The translations under genes and the position numbers were made by a program. Below the pieces are notes generated by a model that was not told the origin of the DNA, did not search any database, and saw only the letters and a list, made by a program, of their open reading frames with translations. A stretch of 15,455 nucleotides of DNA from the NCBI GenBank assembly GCA_947364965.1, contig CANAUU010000013.1, positions 1-15,455 on the forward strand, read 5' to 3'. The DNA comes from an uncultured Candidatus Saccharibacteria bacterium (GTDB lineage Bacteria; Patescibacteriota; Saccharimonadia; Saccharimonadales; Saccharimonadaceae). Positions 6,152 to 15,198 of this stretch are shown in pieces; position 1 is the first letter of the stretch; each line of letters begins with the position of its first letter.

Positions 6152-6195
6152 ACTAGCCACAAAACTCCCCCGCTTTAGAGCGAGGGAGTTTTTCA
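6152..6195. repeat. Direct-repeat terminator module, copy 2
   Basis: ACTAGCCAC followed directly by AAAACTCCCCCGC, loop tttaga, and GCGAGGGAGTTTTT. It is near-identical in its fixed parts to copy 1 at 5469-5520. Confidence 0.6.
6161..6194. terminator. Shared bidirectional terminator between the 126-residue gene and tuf
   Basis: AAAACTCCCCCGC / GCGAGGGAGTTTT around a 6-nt loop, with T tracts at both ends. It lies 35 nt after the tuf stop and about 70 nt after the plus-strand gene. The single odd pair is U-G in the tuf (minus) transcript, so it fits tuf best. Confidence 0.9.
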
Positions 6196-6228
6196 AGTCG
6201 GACGACGTGCCGGAAGTAGAGGTCGCTA

Positions 6229-7413
6229 TTATTTGATAATCGCCGTGACGACGCCGGAACCGACGGTCTTGCCGCCTTCGCGGATAGCGAAGCGGTCGTT
6301 GTTGTTCATAGCGATTGGCGCGAGCAACTTGACCTTGAAGGTGACGGTATCACCAGGCATGACGATTTCTTTGTCGGCTGGGAGTTCGACTTCACCAGTC
6401 ACGTCAGTGGTGCGGAAGTAGAACTGTGGCTTGTAGCCCTTGGAGAATGGAGTGTGGCGACCGCCTTCTTCCTTCTTCAAGATGTAGACCTGAGCCTCGA
6501 ATTCGGTGTGTGGGGTGATCGAGCCTGGGGCAGCGATGACCTGACCGCGTTCGATTTGCTCACGTTCAATACCGCGGAGCAAGAGACCAGCATTATCACC
6601 AGCTTGACCCTGATCGAGAGTCTTATGGAAGGCTTCGATACCGGTCACGACGGATTTCTGAGTGTCTTTGAGACCAACGATTTCAACTTCGTCGTTCAAC
6701 TTGACGGTACCCTGCTCAATACGACCAGTAGCAACCGTGCCACGACCCTTGATGGAGAAGACGTCTTCAACAGGCATCAAGAATGGCTTATCAAGATCGT
6801 GCTCTGGGACTTCAAAGTATTCGTCCATAGCCTTAACGAGGTCCATGATGGCTTGCTCATTCTCGGCATCGCCTTCGAGAGCCTTCGTGGCGGAACCCTT
6901 GATGATTGGGGTGTTATCGCCGTCAAAGCCGTATTTGTTCAAAAGTTCACGGACATCCATCTCGACGAGTTCGACGAGATCTGGATCAGCGAGGTCCATT
7001 TTGTTCAAGAAGACGATAATCTTCGGGACGTTCACCTGGTGAGCCAAGAGGACGTGCTCACGAGTCTGTGGCAACGGACCATCGTTGGCAGCAACCACGA
7101 GAATAGCACCATCAACCTGAGCAGCACCGGTAATCATGTTCTTAATGTAGTCGGCGTGGCCTGGCATATCGACGTGTGCGTAGTGGCGATTTTCGGATTC
7201 GTATTCCTGGTGAGAGGTGGCGATGGTAATACCACGAGCCTTCTCTTCTGGAGCGTTATCGATTTGGTCGTAAGCGACAGCTTTGTTAACTTCAGATGGG
7301 AGTTTTTTCGCGAGTACGTTAGTAAGCGCAGCCGTCAAGGTAGTTTTACCGTGGTCAACGTGGCCCATCGTACCAACGTTGATATGTGGCTTGGAACGGT
7401 CAAAATTTGCCAT
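6229..7413 (-). CDS. tuf: Elongation factor Tu
   Basis: Full-length EF-Tu (394 residues), the GTPase that brings aminoacyl-tRNA to the ribosome. Landmarks: G1 GHVDHGKT (17-24), switch [14 protein letters not shown] (60-72), G3 DMPGH (82-86), G4 NKMD, G5 GSA, and the domain 3 motif [21 protein letters not shown]. Several near-invariant positions differ: the usual DCPGH has Met83 in place of Cys, the usual INTSHVEY reads IATSHQEY, and the usual NKCD reads NKMD, so the protein contains no cysteine. An AAAGGAGA site precedes the ATG at 7411-7413. The promoter at 7481-7509 gives a leader of about 60 nt. It is monocistronic, ending at the shared terminator 6161-6194, and is not followed by rpsJ as in many bacteria. 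Confidence 0.99.
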   Translation of the reverse strand: MANFDRSKPHINVGTMGHVDHGKTTLTAALTNVLAKKLPSEVNKAVAYDQIDNAPEEKARGITIATSHQEYESENRHYAHVDMPGHADYIKNMITGAAQVDGAILVVAANDGPLPQTREHVLLAHQVNVPKIIVFLNKMDLADPDLVELVEMDVRELLNKYGFDGDNTPIIKGSATKALEGDAENEQAIMDLVKAMDEYFEVPEHDLDKPFLMPVEDVFSIKGRGTVATGRIEQGTVKLNDEVEIVGLKDTQKSVVTGIEAFHKTLDQGQAGDNAGLLLRGIEREQIERGQVIAAPGSITPHTEFEAQVYILKKEEGGRHTPFSKGYKPQFYFRTTDVTGEVELPADKEIVMPGDTVTFKVKLLAPIAMNNNDRFAIREGGKTVGSGVVTAIIK

Positions 7414-7480
7414 TCTTTCTCCTTTTAATTATTATTTGTGTCAGAGCGCTAATATCAACCAGCTCCAACTCTACCTATAT

Positions 7481-7509
7481 ATAATATATGATTTCGGGGG
7501 AGTTGTAAA
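7481..7509 (-). promoter_or_regulatory. Promoter of tuf
   Basis: Minus strand: TTTACA (7504-7509), 17-nt spacer, TATTAT (7481-7486), with the start near 7474. A further TTGACA lies upstream on this strand (near 7528-7533) but its -10 partner is poor (AGATAA). The 7414-7781 gap also contains the divergent promoter and leader of the exported protein. Confidence 0.7.
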
Positions 7510-7569
7510 GAGGTTTTATCTGGGAAAATTGGATAGACTGTCAAAAGTGCGATGAAAACATAAAAAGTA

Positions 7570-7598
7570 TTGACTTTTTTAAGTATGTATGCTACAAT
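7570..7598 (+). promoter_or_regulatory. Promoter of the exported 201-residue protein
   Basis: TTGACT (7570-7575), 17-nt spacer, TACAAT (7593-7598). The predicted start near 7605 gives a leader of about 177 nt containing a small reading frame and a hairpin (ACAATC / GATTGT, 7667-7683, extended by CGG / CCG). Confidence 0.85.
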
Positions 7599-7610
7599 GG
7601 AGGTAATCCA

Positions 7611-7727
7611 ATGAAAATGTATTTTAATTTTCGTGGAGGCTCATTACCAGTCAAATCATCTCGGATACAATCATTTAGATTGTGCCGATATGTCAAAGAT
7701 GCACGAAACTATCATCCAACCATTTGA
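7611..7727 (+). CDS. Possible 38-residue upstream reading frame
   Basis: A small basic open frame (MKMYFNFRGGSLPVKSSRIQ then 18 more residues) inside the leader of the exported protein, in the same reading frame as the main gene and ending in TGA TGA a few bases before it. GGAGG lies 7 nt before the ATG, but the predicted transcript starts near 7605, which would leave most of that site outside the mRNA. It contains the leader hairpin. It may be a translated leader peptide or chance. Confidence 0.3.
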   Translation: MKMYFNFRGGSLPVKSSRIQSFRLCRYVKDARNYHPTI

Positions 7728-7781
7728 TGAGGGGAGTAAATGCGTCCTCTTATCCAGAGAAGACAGGGAGGTCTTGAAAAA

Positions 7782-8387
7782 ATGAAGACTAGCATTATCC
7801 GCCATGTGAGAACCGCACTGACAGTTGCCATCGTACTTTGTCTCTGCCTGAGCCTTAGCGCGACGGCGTTGGCTTGCGGCACCGGTGCCATGATCGACGA
7901 TAGCGAGTACGATGCGCCTCTTGCGGCTACCGTACCATCGTCCTATGGAGTCCCCGGCGAGTCCCCCACCGACAATGAGTCGGACTTGGCGGCTGATATG
8001 CCCCATGAGACGGCGCTTGGCTCAAGTACGAATGCCGGCGACAAGCTGGATCTGGCGCTCGACACGCTCATTGATGGCGTGGACGATAGCGAAGCGCAGG
8101 AAGTATACTGCGTGACAATCGCGTACGTCTGGTACGACTACGGTCAACAGCCCGTGACCATGGGCTACGAACGCTTCTTCTGTCAAAAGGGAGAACACTT
8201 CGACTTTGCTCTGGCCCCGATTTCTGAGGACAGGAGGGTCTTGAACGATAGGATTTCTGACGTGATTGACACGGACGTGACCTTCATCGTCTGGTTTTTG
8301 CCCACCGTCTATGAGGACACGCCAGTCTTGGCTCCTGTGGCCGAAGAAGACACCACGTCGGACGGACCGAGCAGACGGTTCACCTAA
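7782..8387 (+). CDS. Exported acidic protein of unknown function, 201 residues
   Basis: A clear Sec signal peptide: MKTSIIRHVR, a hydrophobic core TALTVAIVLCLCLSLSATAL, and a cleavage site ALA before Cys32. The box before Cys32 does not fit the lipoprotein pattern well, so signal peptidase I is more likely. The mature protein has an acidic, Ser/Thr/Pro-rich linker (about residues 38-107) and then a beta-rich region (VYCVTIAYVWYDYGQQPVTM, then a segment to about residue 180) with two cysteines (110 and 134) that could form a disulfide. The YVxY..G..P pattern faintly recalls MucBP-type surface repeats, but I cannot assign a family. The start at 7782 is preferred because GGGAGG lies upstream and the signal peptide begins here; an in-frame ATG at 7740, also with a fair site, would add 14 residues. 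Confidence 0.8.
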   Translation: MKTSIIRHVRTALTVAIVLCLCLSLSATALACGTGAMIDDSEYDAPLAATVPSSYGVPGESPTDNESDLAADMPHETALGSSTNAGDKLDLALDTLIDGVDDSEAQEVYCVTIAYVWYDYGQQPVTMGYERFFCQKGEHFDFALAPISEDRRVLNDRISDVIDTDVTFIVWFLPTVYEDTPVLAPVAEEDTTSDGPSRRFT

Positions 8388-8468
8388 CCTTTCTGGCGCC
8401 AAGCCACACTACTACGCTGCAACCTTTTGTGCATTTTTGACAAATCCCTATTGGGAAGTACGTTTTCT

Positions 8469-8493
8469 TCTCCGGGGCTTACCGCCCCGGAGA
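8469..8493. other. GC-rich stem-loop between convergent genes
   Basis: TCTCCGGGGC / GCCCCGGAGA, a perfect 10-bp stem with a 5-nt loop. It lies between the ends of the exported-protein gene and the DUF3850 gene, where a terminator is expected. Neither side carries a T tract, so intrinsic termination is uncertain. A weaker AT hairpin (CATTAT / ATAATG, 8533-8548) lies directly after the DUF3850 stop. Confidence 0.6.
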
Positions 8494-8550
8494 CTACCTT
8501 GAATTGTGTTCGAGATGATTTGATTGTTCCGTCATTATTTCAATAATGGT

Positions 8551-8853
8551 TTACTCATCGAGTAGAGAGATGATTTGGGCGCCGTATTTTTCGAGGTCGG
8601 CCTTGACATCGGGGCGGTCTAGCCACTCAAAATCGACGGTTTTAGCAACGTAGCCGACTTTTTTGCGGATTGAGCGGTCAGTAGCATGACGCCCCTCGGT
8701 CGTTCCCTGTCCCTGTGTATATTCATACTCGTCGAGGACGAGAATATCGCCAGGCTGACAGTCAAAATCATTGATACGATACTCAAAGGTCTTTTCGCCA
8801 GAGAAGATTTTCTCGAAATATTCGGGACTGATTTTCTTATGGATTTCTTTCAT
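8551..8853 (-). CDS. DUF3850 / ASCH-like domain protein
   Basis: A 100-residue single-domain protein. HKKISPEYFEKIFSGEKTFE (residues 5-24), then YRINDFDCQPGDILVLDEYE (25-44), is the typical DUF3850 pattern, in which a conserved Lys-Thr-x-Glu-x-Arg leads into an Asn-Asp pair and a GD.L.L.E strand. These proteins belong to the PUA/ASCH-like fold, for which RNA or modified-nucleotide binding is proposed; the exact role is not known. The ATG at 8851-8853 follows an AAGGAG site. It starts 15 nt after the stop of the HD-domain gene and is read from the uvrB promoter or an internal one. The last 30 residues are less conserved and helical. Confidence 0.85.
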   Translation of the reverse strand: MKEIHKKISPEYFEKIFSGEKTFEYRINDFDCQPGDILVLDEYEYTQGQGTTEGRHATDRSIRKKVGYVAKTVDFEWLDRPDVKADLEKYGAQIISLLDE

Positions 8854-8868
8854 TGGATTACTCCTTGG

Positions 8869-9806
8869 TTAATTTGATAAGATGTCTGCTGTCTTAATAA
8901 GACGTTCGCCAGCGATTAAGGGGTTGAGCTTGCGGGATTTGATTTTTGGTAGATGATCGGTAGGGATGTCGGCAGGAGTGATAGTCGCAAACTCCTCAAG
9001 GAGGGCGGACAATTCCGGGTCGGGCGTCGCGCGGAGACGCTCGAGGAGCGTTTTTTCGCCGTAGATGTAAAGGTCGTCATAAGAAATGTGATTATGAGTA
9101 ATAGCCAAGCGAGCGATACGAGCTAGCAGCCCCATCATGTAGACATCTTCCGGGTCGCTGCACGCGGCGTCTAGAGCCTTGGCGGCTAATAAAGCCTTTT
9201 TGCCAGCGGAGACAGTTTTGAAGCCAATTTCGGGGAGATGGTCTTCGTTTTGATATATGGTGGCGCTGGCGACGAGCTCGCGGATGGTGTCGCGAGAGAG
9301 ATCCTGCGTCCAGCCAATGCCGGAAAGAATTAGGCCATCGAGGCGGTCGGCGCAAAGGCGGGGACGGTTATTATCAACGATAGAATATTGTTTGAAATCA
9401 ACTACGTCGGTAAGCCTAATATGATCAGAGGCAAGGTAGTCCATGAGTTGCCGATCGGAGCGGATAAGACGTTCAGTATAAGTTTCTGTGCTCTCTTGGT
9501 TCTCATAGTCTTGATTCATGAAATCAATTGCGTGAGAGAAACAGGGGGTCGCGATGTCGTGGAAGAGGGCAGCGAGAATAACGGCGGGTTCGGAAGTGAA
9601 GCGAGCAGCGAGGAGGGCGGTTGACAGGGAGTGATCAAAACGGCTGATATATTCGGGGAAATGGTAAATTGCGGGTGAGGCATAATCCATGCCGCAGAAA
9701 TAGCCCACATCTTTCGGCCGACGCATAGACGGGCATTGCAGATATTTTTCTAGGAAAGCAGGGGTGCCGTCGGGCGCTAGCTCCGAAAGATAAAATTGAT
9801 AATCGG

Positions 9807-9810
<4 letters not shown>
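8869..9810 (-). CDS. HD-domain phosphohydrolase
   Basis: A 313-residue metal-dependent phosphohydrolase of the HD superfamily. The metal ligands are visible: [13 protein letters not shown] gives His60, [13 protein letters not shown] gives His84-Asp85 plus a second-shell His93, and CADRLDG gives Asp155. The R..HSL pattern with HD...FSH resembles the dNTPase/SAMHD1-like and related branches, so a nucleotide substrate is plausible but not shown. No transmembrane or sensor domain. Its ATG overlaps the uvrB stop in ATGA (9807-9810), which implies translational coupling, and no Shine-Dalgarno site is needed. Five cysteines, unlike its uvrB neighbour. The pairing with uvrB suggests a link to repair or nucleotide pools, by inference only. 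Confidence 0.88.
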
Positions 9811-11891
<2,081 letters not shown>

Positions 11892-11897
11892 ATATAT

Positions 11898-11903
11898 ATT
11901 ATA
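11898..11903 (-). promoter_or_regulatory. -10 box of uvrB, leaderless arrangement
   Basis: TATAAT on the minus strand, 6 nt before the uvrB ATG, so the expected transcription start is the A of the start codon. No convincing -35 box lies at 16 to 18 nt. A different upstream start cannot be excluded. Confidence 0.55.
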
Positions 11904-11994
11904 TACTGTTTTGGGGAGATTGGGTGGGTTTCGGCTTTAGGATTGTGGTGAGGCTGTGATTTCCGGGTTTGTGATGAAACTGGGCGTTTTAATA

Positions 11995-12023
11995 TTGACT
12001 TTTCGAGCGATGTGTGCTATAAT
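11995..12023 (+). promoter_or_regulatory. Promoter of the JAB-domain gene
   Basis: TTGACT (11995-12000), 17-nt spacer ending in TGTGC, TATAAT (12018-12023): both -35 and extended -10 elements are present. The predicted start is near 12030. Confidence 0.9.
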
Positions 12024-12035
12024 GGTGATATAAGG

Positions 12036-12092
12036 GGATATTGGGTGGTCTAGGGGCGCACATTAAGTTTTTACGACTTTTGCCCAATATCC
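12036..12092 (+). promoter_or_regulatory. Long-range stem in the JAB gene leader
   Basis: GGATATTGGG (12036-12045) pairs perfectly with CCCAATATCC (12083-12092), enclosing 37 nt that contain a small AAGT / ACTT hairpin. It lies near the 5' end of a leader of about 103 nt, 27 nt before the ribosome site. It could protect the mRNA or act as a switch; no known class is recognised. Confidence 0.65.
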
Positions 12093-12132
12093 TGATGCTC
12101 TACACTACACTGTCGAGGCGGAGGGAAAAGGT

Positions 12133-12762
12133 TTGAAGAAAATAGTTGTCATCATGATTGCGGTGATGGGGCTGGTTTTTGCCTGGTGTATGTTGCCGGC
12201 AGAATCGGGACCCAACATCTCAAGCGAAAGCGAAGGTCCGAGCATTAAAAGCATTATCTATGACATCAAGGATCAGGAGTTCGAAACCATAGCAGCATTT
12301 GATGTAAATGGCCAGCTCTTGTTCGACACGACGGACAGACTCCATGGCGAAGTGACTATGAGCGCCGAGCAAGTGGAACAATTCGGAGACCGAAATGGCG
12401 CGCTTATCGTCCATAATCATCCCGGATCTACGAGCTTTTCGGCGGGAGATCTTCAGGTGGCAGCCAAAATGAAAACTTGTCGGACAATCGTGGTGACCTA
12501 TGATCGCTTGTATATCTTGTCGCCCGGTTGGAGAGGCTGGGGCGACCCAGACGAGCTGAGAACGGCGCATGAGAAATACGGCAGGTATTACACAAAGCTG
12601 GCGAATGAAGCCGAGAGCTGGGATTCCATCTTGGGGCGATCGCGCTGGATTTGCGATCAAACCGTGGCGGCCGTGGCCCAAGATTTTGGCCTGGACTACA
12701 GGCAGGTCATGATTAAAGACCTGCTTTGCTTCAATGGAATTCAGGTAGTGACGAATGAGTGA
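12133..12762 (+). CDS. Membrane-anchored or secreted JAB/JAMM-domain protein
   Basis: A 209-residue protein that starts with a signal peptide or signal anchor (MKKIVVIMIAVMGLVFAWCM), then a Ser/Glu-rich linker to about residue 37, then a JAB/MPN domain. The zinc motif is VHNHPGSTSFSAGD, giving His94, His96 and Asp106; a Glu near residues 49-51 would complete it. The HNHP form is that of RadC and phage/toxin-associated JAB domains, with spacing one residue shorter than in RadC. Family members are mostly zinc isopeptidases or peptidases, so an extracytoplasmic peptidase is likely; the target is unknown. The C-terminal part (about 140-209) is helical with conserved-looking Trp and Cys. The start is TTG at 12133, supported by GGAGGG 7 nt upstream and by the KK before the hydrophobic core. 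Confidence 0.85.
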   Translation: MKKIVVIMIAVMGLVFAWCMLPAESGPNISSESEGPSIKSIIYDIKDQEFETIAAFDVNGQLLFDTTDRLHGEVTMSAEQVEQFGDRNGALIVHNHPGSTSFSAGDLQVAAKMKTCRTIVVTYDRLYILSPGWRGWGDPDELRTAHEKYGRYYTKLANEAESWDSILGRSRWICDQTVAAVAQDFGLDYRQVMIKDLLCFNGIQVVTNE

Positions 12763-12775
12763 GGGTCGTAAAAGA

Positions 12776-12802
12776 GGGTGTGCCTCTGGTGCATCCTTTT
12801 TT
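12776..12802 (+). terminator. Terminator of the JAB-domain gene
   Basis: GGGTGTGC / GTGCATCC with a 5-nt loop and six T. Three pairs are G-U in the plus transcript but become A-C mismatches in the minus transcript, so it works only for the plus-strand gene. ligA has no clear terminator of its own before this point. Confidence 0.8.
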
Positions 12803-12869
12803 ATGCCTTTTAATGAGCAGGACACTGGGGTTTGGCTCGTGATTTTGGGTTTTGTGGGGTTTTTATATA

Positions 12870-15053
12870 CTATTCTACACTCGCGGTGAGGAGCTCGAGG
12901 AGAGCGGCTTCATCGATAGTAGGGATGCCGAGCTTGGCTGCCTTATCGGTTTTGCCCTTGCCGGGCTTGCTGCCCGCAATGAGGGCGGTGGTGGTTTTCG
13001 TGACACTACTCGTGACGGTGGCGCCGAGGGTGCGGAGCTGGTCTTCAGCGGCTTCGCGGCCCATGCTTTCGAGAGTGCCAGTGATGATATAACTTTTGCC
13101 GGAGAGTGGCAGTTCTCTAGTGTTTTCGGCGACTGGTTTTATGCCGAGATCTTTCAACTCGGCGAGCATTTTGAGGTTGTCCTCGTCGGCAAAATAAGCG
13201 AGAATGGATTCGGTGACAATTTTGCCAATGTCGGGGAGTTTTTGGAGGTCTTCTGCAGCTGCGGTCGCCAGTTCATCAATATTCGAGAAGGCGCGGGCGA
13301 GAGTGGCGGCGGTTTGGGCGCCGACATGGCGGATGCCGAGGGCAGTGATGAACTTGTGGAATGGAGGGGTTTTGGAATCCTGGATGGATCTCACGAGGTT
13401 CTGGGCAGAAAGCTCAGCGAAACGCTCAAGGCGGGCGACCTTCGGGGCAGTGAGCCGATAGAGGTCAGGGAGGGCTTTAACGAGGCCAGAGTCGATGAGG
13501 GCGGCAACGTTTTTCTCGCCAAGGCCATCGATGCTGAGGGCAGGCTTCGAGGCGTAATATTCAATAGCGCGCTTCAGGATGAGGTCGGAGTTTTCGCCTT
13601 TCACACGGTAAACCACTTCTCCTTCGGGGCGCTCAAACTCAAGTTCGGGATATTGGAGGTGAAGGGCAGCTTCATAATCGAAGGGTTCAGTGTTTTCGGG
13701 ACGGAGTGGAAGGAGGACTTCTTTCACCTGAGGAATGATATCGCCGGCTTTATAGATAATTACGGTGTCGCCGATACGGACATCAAGGCGGGCGATTTCG
13801 TCGGCATTATGGAGGCTGGCGTGACGGACGGTGCTGCCAGCGACAACGACCGGGTCGAGAATGGCGACAGGAGTGGCGGCGCCGGTGCGGCCGATAGAAA
13901 TGACGATATCGCGAACTTTGGTAGTGGATTCCTCGGCCGGGAATTTGAAGGCGACGGCGCCACGCGGGGTTTTGCCGACGATGCCGAGCTTTTGATAGAC
14001 AGCGCGGTCGTTGATTTTGATGACCATGCCGTCAGTGTTGAAGGGCAAGGTCTGGCGATAGTCGGCAAGGCGGGCGATTTCCTTCTCGACCTCCTCGATG
14101 GTTTTATAGATATGATCTTCGCCGGAAGTGCGAAAACCGAGCTCGCGAAGCTTTGCGTAGGCTTCGGAGTGCTTCGGGAGATTCGGCTGAACGAGGTCGT
14201 AGGCCATGAAACGAAGTTTGCGGCTAGCGGCGATTTTCGGGTCAAGCTGACGAATGCTGCCGGCGGCGAGGTTGCGAGGATTAGCGAAAGGTTTTTCACC
14301 GGCTTTCTCCTGTTTCGCGTTCAGGGCGTCGAAATCTTTTTTGAAGATGACGATTTCACCACGGACTTCGACATGACCCTTGAGAATATCTGAGGCTTCA
14401 GGGGCTTCAGAGGTTTCGGGGGGATTTGAAGTTTTTGAGGTCTTCGGGGTTTTTGGGGTTTTGGAGGTTTTCGGGACGAGACGGAGCGGGACATTCTCAA
14501 TGGTGCGGACATTCATGGTGACGTCTTCACCGACCAGGCCGTCGCCACGAGTGACGGCTTTTTCGAGAAGACCGTCTTGATAATGGAGGGCGCAGGCGAG
14601 GCCGTCCATCTTAATGTCAGTGAAATATTCTTGGATGGGGCCGACGAGTTTTTCGTTGGAGGTGACCCAGTCGCGAATTTCGTCAGCGGAAAAAACGTCG
14701 GCGAGCGAAATCATGCGGTCTTTGTGAGTGACTTTTTCGAACTTGTCGAGAGCTTTGCCAGCGACGCGCTGAGTCGGGGAGTCGGGCGTGATGAGTTCGG
14801 GAAATTGTTTCTCCAGTTCGGAAAGTTCGTGCTTCAGGGAGTCGGCGGCTGCCTCGGACATGATTGACTCGTCGAGGACGTGATAATGATAGCGGTAATC
14901 GTTGATGAGTTCGCGCAGTTTTGCGATGCGGGCTGTGGCGTCAGATTTAGCTGGATTATCGGTATTAGGTTCTACATTGGTCACACTGGCTTCGGTGTTG
15001 GTTGGGTTGGCGGGTTCGGTGTTTGTTAAGCTGGCGGCTTTGGTTTTTGTCAT
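12870..15053 (-). CDS. ligA: NAD-dependent DNA ligase with degenerate zinc finger
   Basis: LigA, 727 residues, seals nicks in replication and repair using NAD. Domain Ia is at about 42-115 (DYRYHYHVLD). The adenylation domain has catalytic Lys148 in KMDG (148-151), TRGDG (168-172), EVRGE (229-233), NPRN (258-261) and DGMVIK (341-346). The OB domain holds AGDIIPQV (436-443). The expected C4 zinc finger (about 460-495) has none of its four cysteines. A helix-hairpin-helix region and a BRCT domain (647-727, SGKSYIITGT) follow. Two extras are present: a repetitive 40-residue N-terminal tail (TNTEPANP units) and a KTP/KTS-rich insertion at 193-222. A GGAGG site precedes the ATG at 15053. One cysteine in total. 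Confidence 0.98.
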   Translation of the reverse strand: MTKTKAASLTNTEPANPTNTEASVTNVEPNTDNPAKSDATARIAKLRELINDYRYHYHVLDESIMSEAAADSLKHELSELEKQFPELITPDSPTQRVAGKALDKFEKVTHKDRMISLADVFSADEIRDWVTSNEKLVGPIQEYFTDIKMDGLACALHYQDGLLEKAVTRGDGLVGEDVTMNVRTIENVPLRLVPKTSKTPKTPKTSKTSNPPETSEAPEASDILKGHVEVRGEIVIFKKDFDALNAKQEKAGEKPFANPRNLAAGSIRQLDPKIAASRKLRFMAYDLVQPNLPKHSEAYAKLRELGFRTSGEDHIYKTIEEVEKEIARLADYRQTLPFNTDGMVIKINDRAVYQKLGIVGKTPRGAVAFKFPAEESTTKVRDIVISIGRTGAATPVAILDPVVVAGSTVRHASLHNADEIARLDVRIGDTVIIYKAGDIIPQVKEVLLPLRPENTEPFDYEAALHLQYPELEFERPEGEVVYRVKGENSDLILKRAIEYYASKPALSIDGLGEKNVAALIDSGLVKALPDLYRLTAPKVARLERFAELSAQNLVRSIQDSKTPPFHKFITALGIRHVGAQTAATLARAFSNIDELATAAAEDLQKLPDIGKIVTESILAYFADEDNLKMLAELKDLGIKPVAENTRELPLSGKSYIITGTLESMGREAAEDQLRTLGATVTSSVTKTTTALIAGSKPGKGKTDKAAKLGIPTIDEAALLELLTASVE
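14388..14477 (-). repeat. Low-complexity insertion in ligA
   Basis: Codes for VPKTSKTPKTPKTSKTS and an acidic, Pro-rich tail (LigA residues 193-222). Short G-and-T-rich repeats on the plus strand could grow or shrink by slippage. Normal LigA has only a short loop here. Confidence 0.75.
14952..15029 (-). repeat. 24-bp degenerate tandem repeat at the start of ligA
   Basis: TTCGGTGTT on the plus strand recurs 24 bp apart (14991 and 15015), matching the 8-residue protein units TNTEPANP, TNTEASVT and a weaker NVEPNTDN. Confidence 0.6.
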
Positions 15054-15081
15054 TTTTCCTCCACTTGTATCTACTGGATTT

Positions 15082-15090
15082 ATTGTAGCA
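15082..15090 (-). promoter_or_regulatory. Extended -10 promoter of ligA
   Basis: TGCTACAAT on the minus strand, with the predicted start near 15075 and a leader of about 22 nt that includes GGAGG. No good -35 box. Confidence 0.65.
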
Positions 15091-15164
15091 CATTTTCTGG
15101 TTTTCGGCGGAGTGCGCGGCCTTATGGATGACTTAATGGTTTCGTAATACGGGCGAATTTGGTC

Positions 15165-15193
15165 TTGCTTTTGCTGGTAAATGATGCTAGAAT
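15165..15193 (+). promoter_or_regulatory. Plus-strand promoter pointing out of the window
   Basis: TTGCTT (15165-15170), 17-nt spacer, TAGAAT (15188-15193), in the same style as the other plus-strand promoters. The transcript would start near 15200 and read to the window end with no long reading frame. It may be another long structured leader for a gene beyond base 15455, or a non-coding RNA. Confidence 0.55.
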
Positions 15194-15198
15194 GGAGT

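Noticed and set aside
7740..7781. Upstream ATG adding 14 residues to the exported protein
   Set aside because: The signal peptide begins naturally at 7782, which has its own ribosome site; the longer form would place RRQGG ahead of a complete signal peptide.
8437..8465. TTGACA at 8437 as a promoter
   Set aside because: No acceptable -10 box at 16 to 18 nt and no gene downstream on that strand.
12852..14393. 513-residue open frame on the plus strand opposite ligA
   Set aside because: No promoter or ribosome site, Gly/Asp/Glu-rich shadow composition, and ligA is certain on the other strand. The same holds for 6454-7428, 921-1610, 10557-11306, 9822-10487 and 3694-4371.
14388..14477. Possible frameshift or assembly error in ligA
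   Set aside because: The frame stays open through the repeat and the flanking domains are intact, so it is described as an insertion.
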